A stretch of 64,000 nucleotides of DNA. Source: Flavobacterium pallidum (GTDB lineage: Bacteria > Bacteroidota > Bacteroidia > Flavobacteriales > Flavobacteriaceae). The stretch covers positions 3,286,001 through 3,350,000 of the forward strand of contig NZ_CP029187.1 in the NCBI RefSeq assembly GCF_003097535.1, read 5' to 3'. Positions 54,974 to 64,000 of this stretch are shown piece by piece. Numbering within the stretch: the first letter of the stretch is position 1; every line of letters starts with the position of its first letter. The translations under genes and the position numbers were made by a program. The notes under the pieces are model-generated. The model did no database searches and was not told the DNA's origin. It saw only the letters and a list, made by a program, of their open reading frames with translations.

Positions 54974-54994
54974 CAGTATAAAAAAACACGTTTG

Positions 54995-57718
54995 TTACTG
55001 TTTTACCACTTTAATGGTTTTCACATGATTTTCTGCTGAAACTTTTACAAAGTAAGTTCCAGAAGCCAGATGTGCCATATCAATCTGACTCTCATTCGCA
55101 TTCACATTTTTGGTCAGCATTTGCTGTCCAAGCATATTGAAAACGGAAACACTTGAAATATTTTTGGTTCCTGAAAGATTCAATATGTTCTTCACAGGAT
55201 TAGGATACACCTTAAGCGTAGTAAACACATTGTCTCCAACATTCAATGCCGTGGAAGTTACTTCAATATCCATTACACCTTCAAGACTATTTGTAGCACC
55301 GCTGTAATGTCCTGCATTGATATAATACATTGTCCCTGGAACAGAGCCTGTAATAGTGTAAGTCTCAGGATCACCGGCAGCAAAACCGTTATCAACAGTG
55401 CCGACACATACCAAAGCTCCGCAGGTTCCTGTATAAACTCCTATTTGAGGATCCCAGGCTGTAGGATTTAAATCAATCGTGATATCTCCACCGTCTCCAA
55501 CAACTGTATACCATACACCATCGTTCATCGCATTGGTACAGGTAGTAATAAAGCCGGCATTGTTGGTAGCACCAGTTGCATCCTGAGTGTTGCTGTAAGG
55601 TAACGACGTTATTGCAATGGCATTGGAACAATCATCATTCGAAGGAGGACACGCAACTTGTATCTGTGCTGCGCTGGTAAGCACACAAGCTGCATTCTGA
55701 TCATTTTGTACTGTAAAAATCGCAGAAGTTCCGTTAGCGAAAGGACCGAAAGTATAAGTTCCGGCAGCATTTGCTGTCTGAGGAGCACTTCCCTGGTTGT
55801 CTGAAATAGTCAGCGATGACGCAGATCCCATATCCGTAACATTCACGTCTACAAGGAATTGCTCGCCATTGGCACAATCAGAAACCACGCTGTAAGTTGC
55901 CGTCGCATTGACACAATCAAGGTACCATCCGCAAATACTGAAAGTACCGATGCCGTCATTTCCATAATCCCATACCCTGAAATAATAAGTATCCCCTGCC
56001 GTCAGGTCAGTGTAGGTCTTGGTAGCTGCATTTCCGCAAACCCCGACTTCAGTAAAATTACCTGGCGTACCTGAATAAAGCACATTGGATACTGTAAAGA
56101 TTCCACCCGCAATATCAGAAACATTAAGGGTAACTGTAGAAGATGGCGCTACAAAATAATACCATAGATCGCCATTTCCATTTGAAGGATTGTATTGATC
56201 TGTACAAGAAGGATCAACTTCAGCATCTGAACCAGTTGTTGCTGCATTCGATATGCCCGTAATTTTATTAGCACCGCAGGATGTCCCCAGATCAAGTGTC
56301 AATTCAATAGCACCTGCAGGGTCATCATTAACAGGAGGACAGGCACTTTGAAGCGTTCCACTGTTAATAGAACAAAAAGTGCTTTGATCATTTGCAATAG
56401 TAATCACTACAGATGTTCCTTCAGGATATGGTCCGAAAGTATATGTGCCGGCAGCACTTGCCGACTGGTTTGCACTACCCTGGTCATCAGAAATGGTCAA
56501 TGATGTTGCAGTACCCAAGTCTGTTACATCAACGTCAACATTGAATTGTGCATTGGCACAGTCGAACGCCGGAGTGAAAGTTGCCGTTGGATTCTCACAA
56601 TCGATATACCATCCACAGATACTGAATGTACCAATACCGTCATTAGCATAATCCCAAACCCTCAGATAGTAAGTATCACCGGTATTCAGGTTGCTGTATG
56701 TCTTTGTAGCGGCATTTCCACAGGTTCCAGTTTCCGTAAGATTTCCAGGTGTCCCCGAATATAGCGCACTTGAAACTGTAATGATCTGTCCGGTAATGTC
56801 CGAAATATTAATCGTAAAAGACGTAGCCGGAGCCTGGATCATATACCACATGTCGCCATTCCCGAATGATGGATTGTATTGGTCCATACAGGTAGGATCG
56901 ATTTCAGCTGATGGTGTCGTATTGGCATTCGAAATCCCAGTAATTTTACCGGCACCACAAGCTGTTCCGATGTCCAGCGTTAACGGAAGTGCTCCGGTAG
57001 CATCATCATTTACAGGTGGCGGGCCAAGGGTAGTAAAATCTGTACCTACCCAGGTACTTACATCACCGCCGCCACAATTGGCACGTACCCAGAAATAATA
57101 GTGGGTCAGTTCGCTAAGCGCAGAAAAGTCTACCGTCAATGTTCCCGCTGGCAATGTTGCATCAGGCGTTGAATTGGCATCAGGAGCCGTGCTGTCTTGC
57201 GTAAGGATATAGTCATAACCGTCAGCAGGCCCCGTGTTTGAGGCATTCCATATCAAGGTAGCGGTATCCAGACCTACAGCAGAAACATCCGCACCGCTCG
57301 CAGGCAAACAGCTCGGAGGTGTTCCACAAATCATTTTTCTGACGCGGAAAGTAGTGCCGTCACCCGCACACGTATTGTCTTTATGTGTGTAAAACCTGAC
57401 CACACCATCCACATCAGATACCCAAAGAACATAACCGTTTTCACCATACGCCAAAGAAGTAGTACCTTCTTCATCCGAAATCGTGATTACGTCGCTGGCA
57501 ACAGAGCTTGAAAATTGGTAAGTCTCACCAGAAACAACATTCACCTTGGAGTATTCATCCGCGAATCCTAAGGTGGTGACATTGTTTACGGTATTACCAT
57601 CACAGGTAGCTGCCGTGTAAGTCGCCGCGGGGTATTGCCCGTTGGTTGAATTCAGACATTGCGCCGAAATAAACGACGAAAAGCCTAAAATAAAAGTTAA
57701 TAAAGTAATTTTTTTCAT
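54995..57718 (-). CDS. Modular T9SS-exported protein, 907 aa
   Basis: This is the third member of the family. A signal peptide and a beta-domain with CDGNTVNNVTTLGFADEYSK come first. An FN3-like domain follows (about 135-235, SAVGLDTATLIWNAS). Alternating modules come next, with two copies of the DCAN module. Sequences such as MDQYNPSFGNGDMWYMIQAP are nearly shared with the 910-aa neighbour. The sorting domain (LKVYPNPVKNILNLS to IKVVKQ) ends it. The close module similarity between genes points to recent duplication and exchange. Confidence 0.87.
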   Translation of the reverse strand: MKKITLLTFILGFSSFISAQCLNSTNGQYPAATYTAATCDGNTVNNVTTLGFADEYSKVNVVSGETYQFSSSVASDVITISDEEGTTSLAYGENGYVLWVSDVDGVVRFYTHKDNTCAGDGTTFRVRKMICGTPPSCLPASGADVSAVGLDTATLIWNASNTGPADGYDYILTQDSTAPDANSTPDATLPAGTLTVDFSALSELTHYYFWVRANCGGGDVSTWVGTDFTTLGPPPVNDDATGALPLTLDIGTACGAGKITGISNANTTPSAEIDPTCMDQYNPSFGNGDMWYMIQAPATSFTINISDITGQIITVSSALYSGTPGNLTETGTCGNAATKTYSNLNTGDTYYLRVWDYANDGIGTFSICGWYIDCENPTATFTPAFDCANAQFNVDVDVTDLGTATSLTISDDQGSANQSASAAGTYTFGPYPEGTSVVITIANDQSTFCSINSGTLQSACPPVNDDPAGAIELTLDLGTSCGANKITGISNAATTGSDAEVDPSCTDQYNPSNGNGDLWYYFVAPSSTVTLNVSDIAGGIFTVSNVLYSGTPGNFTEVGVCGNAATKTYTDLTAGDTYYFRVWDYGNDGIGTFSICGWYLDCVNATATYSVVSDCANGEQFLVDVNVTDMGSASSLTISDNQGSAPQTANAAGTYTFGPFANGTSAIFTVQNDQNAACVLTSAAQIQVACPPSNDDCSNAIAITSLPYSNTQDATGATNNAGFITTCTNAMNDGVWYTVVGDGGDITIDLNPTAWDPQIGVYTGTCGALVCVGTVDNGFAAGDPETYTITGSVPGTMYYINAGHYSGATNSLEGVMDIEVTSTALNVGDNVFTTLKVYPNPVKNILNLSGTKNISSVSVFNMLGQQMLTKNVNANESQIDMAHLASGTYFVKVSAENHVKTIKVVKQ

Positions 57719-57816
57719 AAAAAAGTTTTAGATTAAGGGAGCTAAAATATAGAATAAGAAACAAACTCACAATCAAAAAACGGTATGCAAACGTTAAATT
57801 TCGATTTTTTAACTAA

Positions 57817-57842
57817 AAAAAGCGGCTCATTTCTGAACCGCT
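57817..57842 (-). terminator. Hairpin after fabV
   Basis: AGCGGCTCA, a TTTC loop and TGAACCGCT (one mismatch) with a T run on the minus strand lie 29 nt after the fabV stop. It is a likely terminator. Confidence 0.75.
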
Positions 57843-57870
57843 GCTACTTTTTTCATCAAAAATATGCTTT

Positions 57871-59061
57871 TTATGGTATGCTTTCCACAGAGACCATTTC
57901 GTTTGCATCGGCCATATAATCCACTCCAGCGAATTCAAACCCGAATAAATTCAGGAAATCGTTCTTATATCCCGCCAAATCGCCTATTCCAGGCAGCGTT
58001 TCCGTCGTAGACCGCTCCCACAATGCCGCCACTTTTTCCTGCACATCGTCGCGCATTTCCCAGTCGTCGATCCTGATCCGGCCTTGGTCATCAGTCGGGA
58101 TTCCGCCGTCAGCATAGAGCCTGTCCTGGAACAGCCGCTGGATTTGCTCGATACAGCCTTCGTGAATACCTTTTTCTTTCATGATCTTATAAAGCAGCGA
58201 GATATACAGCGGAATCACCGGAATCGCAGAACTCGCCTGCGTCACCAATGCCTTATTCACTGAAACATACGCTTTCCCGCCGATATCCTTCAAACTGTCC
58301 GTGATCGAAAATGCCGTCGCCTCAAGGTGGTCCTTCGCACGCCCGATTGTCCCTTTCCTGTACACCGCTTCCGTAACCGCCGGCCCGATATATGAATACG
58401 CAATCGTCATCGCACCCTGTGCCAAAAGGCCTGCAGCTTTCAACGCATCGATCCACATCGCCCAGTCTTCTCCGCCCATTACTTTTACTGTATTGGCAAT
58501 TTCTTCTTCGTTCGCCGGCTCAATACTTACCTGCGTTACGTTTCCGGTATGGAAATCGACGGTCTTGTTTGTAAATGTATTCCCGATCGGCTTCAAAGTC
58601 GAACGATGTAGAATGCCCGTCTTCGGATCGGTACGCACCGGCGAAGCCAGGCTGTAAATCACCAGGTCTACCTGGCCTAAATCAGCCTTGATCATATCCA
58701 TCGCCTGCTGCTTCACCTCGTCAGAAAAGGCATCGCCATTAATGCTTTTGGCATAAAGGCCTGCACTTTTGGCTTCTTTTTCAAATGCCGCCGAATTGTA
58801 CCAGCCCGGTGAAGCAGTCTTGCCTTCGCTTGGTGGTTTCTCAAAGAAAACCCCAATGGTTGCTGCCCCTGACCCAAAAGCACTTGTAATCCTCGACGCG
58901 AGTCCAAATCCTGTAGAAGCCCCGATCACCAAAACCTTTTTGGCACCGTCAACGCTTCCCTTCGATTTCACATATTCAATTTGATTCTTAACACTCTTCG
59001 CACAGCCGTCCGGGTGCGCCGTAAGGCAGATAAATCCGCGCATTCTTGGCTCTATTACCAT
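57871..59061 (-). CDS. fabV: Trans-2-enoyl-ACP/CoA reductase, FabV type
   Basis: This 396-aa NADH-dependent enoyl reductase finishes each cycle of fatty-acid elongation. It begins MVIEPRMRGFICLTAHPDGC, a FabV hallmark. The nucleotide motif is VLVIGASTGFGLASRI. The catalytic Y-x8-K is in YIGPAVTEAVYRKGTIG. FabV enzymes are insensitive to triclosan. Whether a FabI also exists elsewhere cannot be seen. It is a single gene; a GC-rich intergenic element separates it from recN. Confidence 0.93.
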   Translation of the reverse strand: MVIEPRMRGFICLTAHPDGCAKSVKNQIEYVKSKGSVDGAKKVLVIGASTGFGLASRITSAFGSGAATIGVFFEKPPSEGKTASPGWYNSAAFEKEAKSAGLYAKSINGDAFSDEVKQQAMDMIKADLGQVDLVIYSLASPVRTDPKTGILHRSTLKPIGNTFTNKTVDFHTGNVTQVSIEPANEEEIANTVKVMGGEDWAMWIDALKAAGLLAQGAMTIAYSYIGPAVTEAVYRKGTIGRAKDHLEATAFSITDSLKDIGGKAYVSVNKALVTQASSAIPVIPLYISLLYKIMKEKGIHEGCIEQIQRLFQDRLYADGGIPTDDQGRIRIDDWEMRDDVQEKVAALWERSTTETLPGIGDLAGYKNDFLNLFGFEFAGVDYMADANEMVSVESIP

Positions 59062-59130
59062 AAATTATATAATTATCGGTTATTGATTTTTAATTTTTTT
59101 AGATCGCACGAAGTTAACAAAAAATCCGCA

Positions 59131-59245
59131 TATTGCCTACTGCAACTGCCAACAGTAGGCTGCCGGTGGCGTGCCCCTGCGGGTCGGGCTTTCGGCTTTA
59201 GTCCTCGCTGCGCTGCGGGCTATCGCCTTAATCCCTCACGCGGTC
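59131..59245. repeat. GC-rich intergenic element between fabV and recN
   Basis: An 8-bp hairpin (GCCTACTG at 59135-59142, CAGTAGGC at 59153-59160) leads into about 85 bp much richer in G+C than the surroundings. That stretch includes GGGTCGGGCTTTCGGC and CGCTGCGCTGCGGGC. No coding frame supports it as a gene. It resembles GC-rich intergenic elements I recall from other Flavobacterium genomes; that resemblance is from memory. Confidence 0.55.
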
Positions 59246-59263
59246 CCGTGTCCAAATGATGCA

Positions 59264-60916
59264 TCAGCCCAACAACGCCATCGCGTGGTTCCGCGCCGAT
59301 TCGGAAATATCTTTACCGGAAAGCATTTCCGCAATTTCCATAATGCGCTCGTCCATGGAAAGTTGTTTCAAATCAGATTGCGTCTGCCCGTCCGACACCG
59401 ATTTGTACACTTTAAAATGCTCGTCGCCTTTCGCGGCAATCTGCGGCAAATGCGTGATGGCAAAAACCTGCATGTCGGCGCTCATCGCTTTCATGATTTC
59501 GCCCATCTTATTCGCAATTTCACCGGAAACGCCCGTATCGATCTCATCAAAGATAATGGCGGGCAGTTTGGAATATTTCGCCAGAATCGCTTTTACAGCC
59601 AGCATAATCCTCGACATTTCGCCGCCAGAAGCCACTTTTTTCAACAACCCGAAATCCGAACCTTTATTTGCTGAAAACAGGAATTGCAGTTCGTCTTTCC
59701 CATTGCCATAATAATTTGAGGATGCCGTCAACTGCATATTGAATCGGGCATCGGGCATGCCCAGTTGCGACAATATGCCGGTCAATTGCGCTGACAACAA
59801 CGGAATGGCTTCGCTCCTGCCCCTGTGTATGGCATCAGCCTTTGAATCCAGTTCCGACGCACTTTGCTCAATCTGCCGTTCCAGGTCCCGAATCGCCGAC
59901 TCGAGATGATCCGCCGCGATTACCTTACCCTCAAGCTGCTCACGGATCGAAATCAATTCCTCGACACCGCCCACCTGGTGCTTTTTCTGCAGATTATAAA
60001 TCACCTGCAACTGCTGGCCGACCGCTTCGCGCTGGGCAGGGTCATCCACCAGTTTTTCGACGTGTTTGTTGATTTCCGAAACCACATCGTCAATATCAAT
60101 CAGCGCGATGTTGATTCTTTCGGATAGTGATTCGTAATCTTTTGAAACACCGGCAATCTTTTGTAGTGATGCCCTGACCTCCTTGAGATTTTGCACCACA
60201 CCGAACTGCTCATTATCTGCAAGCGAAAGCGCTTTTGAAAATGATTCCTTTATATTTTCAACATTGCTTAACTGTTCATGTAAACTTTCCAATTCCTGCT
60301 GCAAACCGGGTTTAAGTGTAATCCCCGACAATTCTTCCAGCAAAAAAGCATTATAATCCTGTTCCTTATTCGCCTCCTGAAGCTTAGCGGTAAGTGCTGC
60401 AATGTCGCTTTTCTGGCTTTTATAATTTTTCAACAATGCCGCGAATTCACTTATTTTTTCCTGATTTCCCGCAATCGCATCAATAATCCTGAACTGGATC
60501 TGCTCGTCAGAAAGTTCCTGTGTCTGGTGTTGCGAATGGATGTCGATCAGGAAATTACCCAAATCCTGGAGTTCCGGCAGGTTTACCGGGCTGTCGTTTA
60601 TGAAGGCGCGCGATTTTCCTGTAGGAAGGATTTCCCGGCGCAGTATCGTCAGGTGCTCGTAGTCTAAATCGTTTTGTTCGAAAAATTCCTGCAATCCATA
60701 AGCAGCAATATCGAAATGGGCTTCAACAACGCATTTTTCTTCTTTTCTACGCAGCGAGGAAAGGTCGGCGCGTTTGCCTAAAACCAATCCCAGCGCACCG
60801 AGTAAAATGGATTTACCTGCCCCGGTTTCACCTGTAATAACAGAAAATCCACCGGAAAAATCGATGGATAATTTTTCAATCAGGGCAAAGTTGCGGATGG
60901 AAAGCGAAACGAGCAT
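59264..60916 (-). CDS. recN: DNA repair protein RecN
   Basis: This 550-aa SMC-like ATPase acts in double-strand break repair. Walker A is ITGETGAGKSILLGALG at the N-terminus. The central coiled coil (about 150-380) is interrupted as usual. The C-terminal ABC signature is KVASGGEMSRIMLAVK, and Walker B is PAIIFDEIDTGVSGEIA. It is the last gene of the bamD-rpoZ-coaBC-DUF4835-recN set. A spacing of 66 nt from DUF4835 is compatible with one transcript. Confidence 0.95.
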   Translation of the reverse strand: MLVSLSIRNFALIEKLSIDFSGGFSVITGETGAGKSILLGALGLVLGKRADLSSLRRKEEKCVVEAHFDIAAYGLQEFFEQNDLDYEHLTILRREILPTGKSRAFINDSPVNLPELQDLGNFLIDIHSQHQTQELSDEQIQFRIIDAIAGNQEKISEFAALLKNYKSQKSDIAALTAKLQEANKEQDYNAFLLEELSGITLKPGLQQELESLHEQLSNVENIKESFSKALSLADNEQFGVVQNLKEVRASLQKIAGVSKDYESLSERINIALIDIDDVVSEINKHVEKLVDDPAQREAVGQQLQVIYNLQKKHQVGGVEELISIREQLEGKVIAADHLESAIRDLERQIEQSASELDSKADAIHRGRSEAIPLLSAQLTGILSQLGMPDARFNMQLTASSNYYGNGKDELQFLFSANKGSDFGLLKKVASGGEMSRIMLAVKAILAKYSKLPAIIFDEIDTGVSGEIANKMGEIMKAMSADMQVFAITHLPQIAAKGDEHFKVYKSVSDGQTQSDLKQLSMDERIMEIAEMLSGKDISESARNHAMALLG

Positions 60917-60982
60917 TGTATGGCTTTTAAGTGGATTACAATATTAAGCATTCATCCGAAAAAAACCTACTGATGTAATATG

Positions 60983-61867
60983 CTAAAATTTAATAGAAGA
61001 CCATTTACTGGAATTCAGCGGGGAGAGCTTGTTCAGCATTTCCGTAAGGTCTGAAATATTTACCGATGGCCCTGCTGAAAAAATCGACAGGATTTCATCT
61101 GCTTTGGCATCGAAAAAAACACGTGTCAAAAACGCATTTGGCCTCAAATCATACACCTTCTGGAGTGACATCAGTGCTGTCTTGATTTTTTCTTTTCCGG
61201 CCTTGGTGTTATCGCCAAAAGTATCCAGCGCACCCAAATGATAATCATACATCACTTCACGGATTGGCGCAAAAGTATTCGACAGCAGGTCATTGATCAG
61301 GAAATAACGGTTCTGGTTGCCATCCTGCTGGCTCCACCCCTTATAACCGCCTTGCTGCGCGGTACTGGCTATGGATTGCGCAGCAGTAAAATAATCGGTG
61401 CCACCCAACGGGGAATAGGTATCGGCATCCATCCCGATGATGATATTGGCATAAAAAGCCATCACCGAAATCAGGTTCGAATCAAAGCTGTTGGGATTGA
61501 AAAACAGGTTCTCAAACTCAACATATTTAAAATTAAAGTCCTTATCGTTGAAGTTAAAAACCGGCGTGGCATACGTCGAATTATAAATCGGGCGTGAGGA
61601 TTGTATCTGCAATGTTGCCGAAAACTGGTCACCACTGTAAGAGGCCACATTGATGAACATCGTGCAATCGATACGCTCTTTTGCCTTATATTCTGTTTCC
61701 GACCACTTTGTCTTGTTGATGAATTCGTTCAGGGATTTTTCGAGCGTCCTGAAGATTTGCTGGTTTGTTGCGCCAACACGTTCAGAATTGACCCGAACCT
61801 CACAATTGAGCTCCTGCGCATTGGCAAAGCCCGTTACAAGCAATAAAAAACAGATAATTCTACGCAT
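60983..61867 (-). CDS. DUF4835 family protein (possible T9SS-associated PorD)
   Basis: A signal peptide (IICFLLLVTGFANAQ) precedes 275 residues of the Bacteroidota-specific DUF4835 family, with ELNCEVRVNSERVGATNQ, DCTMFINVASYSGDQFSATL and IIGMDADTYSPLGGTDYF. This family has been linked with the type IX secretion system under the name PorD; I am moderately sure of that link. Its gene overlaps coaBC by 8 nt, as usual in this group. No catalytic residues are known. Confidence 0.85.
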   Translation of the reverse strand: MRRIICFLLLVTGFANAQELNCEVRVNSERVGATNQQIFRTLEKSLNEFINKTKWSETEYKAKERIDCTMFINVASYSGDQFSATLQIQSSRPIYNSTYATPVFNFNDKDFNFKYVEFENLFFNPNSFDSNLISVMAFYANIIIGMDADTYSPLGGTDYFTAAQSIASTAQQGGYKGWSQQDGNQNRYFLINDLLSNTFAPIREVMYDYHLGALDTFGDNTKAGKEKIKTALMSLQKVYDLRPNAFLTRVFFDAKADEILSIFSAGPSVNISDLTEMLNKLSPLNSSKWSSIKF

Positions 61868-63071
61868 TGAAATGTGTTATTACTTTATTTAAGATATCTT
61901 CAGCAACGGCTTCCTTTGATTTGAGATCCATCGGCTCGATATTGAAATCCTTATCTATGAATGTGATCTTGTTTGTTGGCTTACCAAAACCTGCGCCTTC
62001 ATCACGAAGCGAATTTAAAACAATCAAATCTAAGTTTTTTTTCGTGATTTTCAGCTTGGCATTCTCAATCTCATTTTCAGTTTCCAATGCGAATCCGATC
62101 AGGAACTGGTTTTTCTTGATTTGTCCCATCGAAGCAAGGATGTCCTGTGTCTTTTCCATTTCGATCGTAAACGCTTCAGCGGTTTTCTTAATCTTTTCCT
62201 CCGCAACAAATTTCGGCCTGTAATCGGCGACTGCAGCTGCGGCAATCGCTACATCTACATCGCCATAAAACTTGTGGCAGGCTTCATACATATCATTTGC
62301 AGAAATAATCCTAACAGTGTCAATGTTCGGATTTTTAGCTGAAAAATGCGTCGGACCCGTAATCAAAATCACTGTTGCCCCCAATCCTGCTGCCGTTTCC
62401 GCAAGGTCAAAACCCATTTTCCCTGAAGAATGATTCCCTATAAAACGTACAGGATCTATTGCTTCGTATGTAGGACCCGCAGTAATCAGTATTTTTTTTC
62501 CTTTTAAGGGTAATTTGGATTCAATATCCTTTTCGATAAACGCAATGATATTCTCGGGTTCGGCCATACGGCCTTCTCCTGAAAGTCCGCTTGCAAGTTC
62601 TCCGCTTTCAGCCGGAATCATAATGTTCCCGAATTGTTTCAATGCATGGAAGTTTTGCAGCGTCGATTGATGCCTGTACATATCCAGATCCATGGCCGGG
62701 GCAAAGTAAACCGGGCATTTCGCAGACAGATAAGCCGCCATAAGCAGGTTATCGCATGCTCCGGAAGCCATTTTCGATAAGGTATTTGCAGTAGCGGGAG
62801 CGATGAGCATAAGGTCTGCCCAAAGTGCTAAATCGACATGATTATTCCAGACGGCCTCTTCGCTGTCTTCATTATAGAAAGTGGAATGAACCGGATTTTT
62901 GGAGAGTGTGGAAAGTGTCAGTGGTGTGACAAAATCCTTAGAAGCAGGCGTCATGATCACCTGGACCTGTGCGCCTGCTTTTATAAAAAGTCTTAATAAA
63001 CCTGCAGTTTTATATGCGGCGATGCCACCAGAAACACCCAGTAATATTTTTTTACCGCTTAAAACTGACAT
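61860..63071 (-). CDS. coaBC: CoaBC: phosphopantothenoylcysteine synthetase/decarboxylase
   Basis: This 403-aa bifunctional enzyme makes 4'-phosphopantetheine for coenzyme A. The N-terminal decarboxylase half (about 1-190) is a flavoprotein with ILLGVSGGIAAYKTAGLL, the active-site histidine in VWNNHVDLALWAD and PAMDLDMYRHQST. The C-terminal synthetase half (about 195-403) has ILITAGPTYEAIDPVRFIGN and the CTP-binding KMGFDLAE region, and the lysine in KKNQFLIGFALETEN. Its 3' end overlaps the DUF4835 gene. Confidence 0.95.
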   Translation of the reverse strand: MSVLSGKKILLGVSGGIAAYKTAGLLRLFIKAGAQVQVIMTPASKDFVTPLTLSTLSKNPVHSTFYNEDSEEAVWNNHVDLALWADLMLIAPATANTLSKMASGACDNLLMAAYLSAKCPVYFAPAMDLDMYRHQSTLQNFHALKQFGNIMIPAESGELASGLSGEGRMAEPENIIAFIEKDIESKLPLKGKKILITAGPTYEAIDPVRFIGNHSSGKMGFDLAETAAGLGATVILITGPTHFSAKNPNIDTVRIISANDMYEACHKFYGDVDVAIAAAAVADYRPKFVAEEKIKKTAEAFTIEMEKTQDILASMGQIKKNQFLIGFALETENEIENAKLKITKKNLDLIVLNSLRDEGAGFGKPTNKITFIDKDFNIEPMDLKSKEAVAEDILNKVITHFNA

Positions 63072-63077
63072 TATATA

Positions 63078-63395
63078 TTATTTAGAGGAATCTTTGTGGT
63101 AGATCTTATTATCCAGCCATTCCTGTACTGCCAAAGCATGTGGTTTTGGAAGTTTTTCATAGAATTTAGACACTTCAATCTGTTCTTTATTTTCGAAGAT
63201 TTCTTCCAGACTGTCATTGTAAGTAGCAAACTCTTCCAATTTTTCTGTCAGTTCCTTTTTGATTTCAGAATTGATCTGGTTTGCCCTTTTAGCCATAATC
63301 GTGATTGCCTCATACACATTTCCGGTTGGTTCCTCAATCTGACTTTTGTTATAAGTGATTGTGTTTACCGGAGCATTCGTCTTTTTTAAATCCAT
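63078..63395 (-). CDS. rpoZ: RNA polymerase omega subunit
   Basis: This 105-aa Bacteroidota-type omega (Rpb6-like) has PTGNVYEAITIMAKRANQI, which matches the conserved helix that contacts beta-prime. It continues with a helical region rich in E and K. The gene lies between bamD and coaBC, its usual place in this family. Omega stabilises assembly of RNA polymerase. Confidence 0.88.
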   Translation of the reverse strand: MDLKKTNAPVNTITYNKSQIEEPTGNVYEAITIMAKRANQINSEIKKELTEKLEEFATYNDSLEEIFENKEQIEVSKFYEKLPKPHALAVQEWLDNKIYHKDSSK

Positions 63396-63402
63396 GACTT
63401 TT

Positions 63403-64000
63403 TTATTTAGAAAATTGTTTTAAATCTGTTTCAATCCTGGCCAGCATCTCGTCGGCCTTGCTTTTATATTCTGTTGACGCATTAAACTTCATAAGGCTGG
63501 CATAAGCGCTTTTTGCTACAACAAGCCTTTCCTGCATTTTTGCAGGCACACTGTTGATGGCAAGATTATAAGCAGAATCCAGTTTATAATACAATGCTTT
63601 CTCTTTATAAGGCGTTCCAGGAAAATCGGCTATAAAATTATCCAGCGCGATCAATGCCGATTTATAATCGGAAATCGTATTGTACTGTTTTGCGATTTCG
63701 AAGTTCTTCTTTTCAATCTTTTCCCTCAATTCCTTTGCGATACGGTTCGCTTCCGGAAGGAATTCAGAATTCGGGTAATTATTAATAAAAGACTGCAGTT
63801 TATCAATCGCTTTGTAAGTATCCACCTGGTCTAGACTGTAACGCGGAGACAGCTTGGAAAAACTGTAAGCGCCCAAATAGGCGGCTTCTTCCGCTTTCTC
63901 GCTTTTTGGATAAGTCGATGAAAATTTTTCAAATTGGTAACTCGCAGGATAGTATTGCTTTTCAGCGTAAAATGACTTTGCATACATGTAAAACAATTTT
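63403..64000 (-). CDS. bamD: Outer membrane assembly factor BamD, partial
   Basis: This is the C-terminal part of a TPR lipoprotein of the Bam complex, which helps insert beta-barrel proteins into the outer membrane. Helical repeats show as YYPASYQFEKFSSTYPKSEK, KLQSFINNYPNSEFLPEANR and IALDNFIADFPGTPYKEKAL. The 5' end lies beyond the window, so the lipobox cannot be seen; the methionine near 63996 is internal. It heads the run bamD-rpoZ-coaBC-DUF4835-recN. Confidence 0.9.
   Translation of the reverse strand, partial: KLFYMYAKSFYAEKQYYPASYQFEKFSSTYPKSEKAEEAAYLGAYSFSKLSPRYSLDQVDTYKAIDKLQSFINNYPNSEFLPEANRIAKELREKIEKKNFEIAKQYNTISDYKSALIALDNFIADFPGTPYKEKALYYKLDSAYNLAINSVPAKMQERLVVAKSAYASLMKFNASTEYKSKADEMLARIETDLKQFSK

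Overview
The window looks like chromosomal DNA of a Flavobacterium-type member of the Bacteroidota. Several signals agree. Proteins carry C-terminal sorting tails of the type IX secretion system (T9SS). RNA-gene promoters have the TTG - 19 nt - TAnnTTTG layout of this phylum. Shine-Dalgarno sites are mostly lacking. RNase P and SRP RNAs fit the group. The gene sets are typical of it (DUF3822-rsmD, bamD-rpoZ-coaBC-DUF4835-recN, DUF4369 thioredoxins). I see no prophage, IS element, CRISPR array or plasmid gene; most of the window is ordinary core genome.

Layout. 1-5.6 kb: a loose accessory stretch with a Tat-signal HisC-like aminotransferase and several unrecognised, mostly secreted proteins. 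5.7-9.7 kb (minus): a T9SS-exported PQQ-type sugar dehydrogenase, a small EamA transporter and a T9SS-exported endonuclease I. 10-16.5 kb (plus): J/KTSC protein, MBL-rhodanese sulfur enzyme, two tandem TlpA-like thioredoxins, tRNA-Tyr and a subtilisin. 16.5-24 kb: RecD-like helicase, DUF3822-rsmD, rnpB, topoisomerase IB and a dnaX split by a ten-A run. 24-31.7 kb (minus): TMEM175 channel, ppx, ppk1, sixA-like phosphatase, pdxH, rnz, a STAS-like protein, pyrB and pyrR. 31.8-37.3 kb: a response regulator/CHASE3 histidine kinase pair, a WG-repeat protein and an ABC-F ATPase. 37.4-39.7 kb: an operon of a divergent Lgt-family protein, a Tes/MJ0619-like radical SAM enzyme and a two-helix small protein. 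39.8-44.4 kb: a CXXC-less thioredoxin-fold lipoprotein, fructose-6-phosphate aldolase, SDR, SRP RNA and glutamine cyclotransferase. 44.4-48.8 kb: a gene remnant, a BlaI-BlaR-like operon with an operator array, tRNA-Arg and a second stand-alone response regulator. 48.9-57.7 kb (minus): three tandem modular T9SS proteins. 57.9-64 kb (minus): fabV, recN, DUF4835, coaBC, rpoZ and bamD (cut by the window end).

How genes work together: ppk1 and ppx make and degrade polyphosphate from one run of genes that also holds a phosphohistidine-type phosphatase and a K+ channel family member. pyrR and pyrB belong to pyrimidine synthesis. The T9SS cargo proteins depend on the secretion machinery, to which the DUF4835 protein may belong. 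The BlaI/BlaR pair is a self-contained sensor-repressor unit with no beta-lactamase beside it.

The observations I would pursue first are the Lgt-like/radical SAM operon, the A10 slip site in dnaX, a hairpin repeat (two perfect 75-bp copies plus a third with compensating changes), and a set of intergenic palindromes that share architecture but not sequence.
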